Assembly (NCBI GenBank): GCA_002483605.1 | Contig: DLIG01000003.1 | Span: 1-34,118 of the forward strand | Origin: Sulfurovum sp. UBA7648 | GTDB taxonomy: Bacteria; Campylobacterota; Campylobacteria; Campylobacterales; Sulfurovaceae | Direction: 5' to 3' | DNA length: 34,118 nucleotides | Part shown: positions 33,027-34,118 of the stretch, piece after piece | How positions within the stretch are numbered: the stretch's first letter is position 1 | Layout: the number at the start of each line of letters is the position of its first letter | Position numbers and translations under genes: made by a program | Notes under the pieces: model-generated | Databases searched by the model: none | Told to the model about the DNA's origin: nothing | The model's input: the letters and a program-made list of their open reading frames with translations, nothing else

Positions 33027-34118
33027 TTCCAGCACAGCACCATTGCTTGCATTTGTTACAAGCGCGCGATATTGTTTTAGCCATTTGCTTGTTAGAGGTT
33101 TTACAAATGGTACAAAATTATCTCTTCTTTCTGCAATTTCTTCAAAACTGAGTTTTGCTTCTAATATATAATTGTCGACATCTATAAATATCTCATCGCC
33201 ATCTTGAAGCAGTCCTATTAGTCCACCTTCCGCAGCTTCTGGAGATACATGCCCGATACTTGCACCTCTGGTTGCTCCGCTAAATCTGCCGTCTGTTATG
33301 AGTGCTACTTTGTCGCCAAGCCCCATACCCATGATAAGGCTTGTAGGAGCTAACATCTCTTGCATTCCAGGCCCGCCTTTTGGACCTTCATATCTAATGA
33401 CAACAACATTCCCGGCTTTGACCTTGCCGCCAATAATGCCTTTAATGGCATCTTCTTGCGAGTTGAAACATACTGCGGTTCCGGTAAACACACGGCTACC
33501 CGTAATTCCTGCAGTTTTAATGACAGCTCCTTGCTCGGCAAGATTTCCGTAAAGGATCGCGAGTCCGCCAACTTGGCTGTAAGGATTTTGTAGCGTATGT
33601 ATTATATCAGTATCCAATATTACGCTGTTTTTAATTCTTTCTTTGATGTTTTCACCGGATATTGTCAAATTGTCAAGCAATATATCCTCGCCTCTTTTGC
33701 TCATTTCATGCATAACAGCACTTACTCCGCCGGCTTTATCTATGTCTTGCATGTGTACTGTTGTCAAGCTCGGGCTAATTTTTGCTATGTGGCTTACTCT
33801 TTTTGAGATAGCATTAATATTTTCAAGTTTAAAATCAACATTTGCTTCTTTGGCTATGGCAAGCATATGAAGAACTGTATTGCTGCTTCCGCCCATTGCC
33901 ATATCAACGGCAAATGCATTATGAACGGCTTTTTCATTTAAAATATTTTGTATTTTGTATTTTTCTTGATCTTTTTCGTTCATGAGCGCGATTTCGCAAA
34001 TTCTTCTTGCTGCTTTTCTGTATAATTCTTCTCGCTCAAGTGTTAGAGCCAAAATAGTACCGTTGCCTACAAGAGCAATACCCATAGCTTCCATTAGCGT
34101 ATTCATAGAGTTTGCAGT
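33018..34118 (-). CDS. ilvD: dihydroxy-acid dehydratase, C-terminal part (gene continues beyond the window)
   Basis: The last 366 residues of the Fe-S enzyme that dehydrates dihydroxy acids in valine, leucine and isoleucine synthesis. Seen here are TANSMNTLMEA at the window edge, AVDMAMGGSSNTVLHMLAIA, YEGPKGGPGMQEML, and ITDGRFSGATRGASIGHVSPEA, all typical of IlvD. The frame is open to base 34118, so the start lies outside. An internal Met at 34106 is not the start. The stop TAA is at 33018-33020. Confidence 0.96.
   Translation of the reverse strand, partial: TANSMNTLMEAMGIALVGNGTILALTLEREELYRKAARRICEIALMNEKDQEKYKIQNILNEKAVHNAFAVDMAMGGSSNTVLHMLAIAKEANVDFKLENINAISKRVSHIAKISPSLTTVHMQDIDKAGGVSAVMHEMSKRGEDILLDNLTISGENIKERIKNSVILDTDIIHTLQNPYSQVGGLAILYGNLAEQGAVIKTAGITGSRVFTGTAVCFNSQEDAIKGIIGGKVKAGNVVVIRYEGPKGGPGMQEMLAPTSLIMGMGLGDKVALITDGRFSGATRGASIGHVSPEAAEGGLIGLLQDGDEIFIDVDNYILEAKLSFEEIAERRDNFVPFVKPLTSKWLKQYRALVTNASNGAVLEAE

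Noticed and set aside
32896..33084. 62-residue Cys-rich minus-strand frame overlapping the end of ilvD
   Set aside because: Its Cys codons come from the shifted ilvD frame. It has no ribosome site and runs into the inverted-repeat spacer.

Overview
The window reads as a chromosomal segment of a Campylobacterota (Epsilonproteobacteria) bacterium, probably a free-living hydrogen- and sulfur-using relative of Sulfurimonas, Sulfurovum or Sulfuricurvum. This rests on the AT-rich sequence, the hydABCDE gene order known from Wolinella and Helicobacter, the thrS-infC-rpmI-rplT block, and promoters with clear -10 boxes but poor -35 boxes. The genus is an inference.

Bases 1-6490 hold stand-alone units. 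A two-gene membrane complex related to cytochrome bd subunit I, with a c-type heme domain on the first protein, ends at a strong bidirectional hairpin. An outer-membrane porin and a DUF2325 protein diverge from a region with two Fur-box-like palindromes. A cold-shock protein, an MsrB-MsrA fusion and a DoxX protein follow on the minus strand.

Bases 6627-25908 form a nickel-hydrogenase island. It starts with a TetR regulator tightly joined to a soluble [NiFe] hydrogenase pair whose large subunit has no cleavable tail (sensor-like or group 2). Next comes the exported respiratory hydrogenase operon hydABCDE-hypF. A minus-strand, apparently inactive IS1595-type transposase relative separates this from nikMNQO (ECF nickel importer)-hypBCDEA-DUF695/RraB-like. 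A second maturation endopeptidase closes the island on the minus strand. Together these genes import nickel, build the NiFe(CN)2CO site, assemble the membrane hydrogenase, and perhaps sense hydrogen. Both hydrogenase small subunits have Asn where the second Cys of the proximal [4Fe-4S] CxxC motif is expected.

Bases 26035-34118 are mostly ordinary: an APC amino acid permease overlapping an MFS transporter, tRNA-Val(GAC) with an acceptor-stem G-G mismatch, thrS-infC-rpmI-rplT, a LysM-NlpC/P60 wall hydrolase, and the 3' part of ilvD running off the right edge.

No CRISPR array, intact insertion sequence, rRNA or replication origin was seen. The points most worth following up are the TetR-linked tail-less hydrogenase, the shared Cys-to-Asn change, the CydA-like pair with cytochrome c, and the transposase-derived protein between the two hydrogenase operons.
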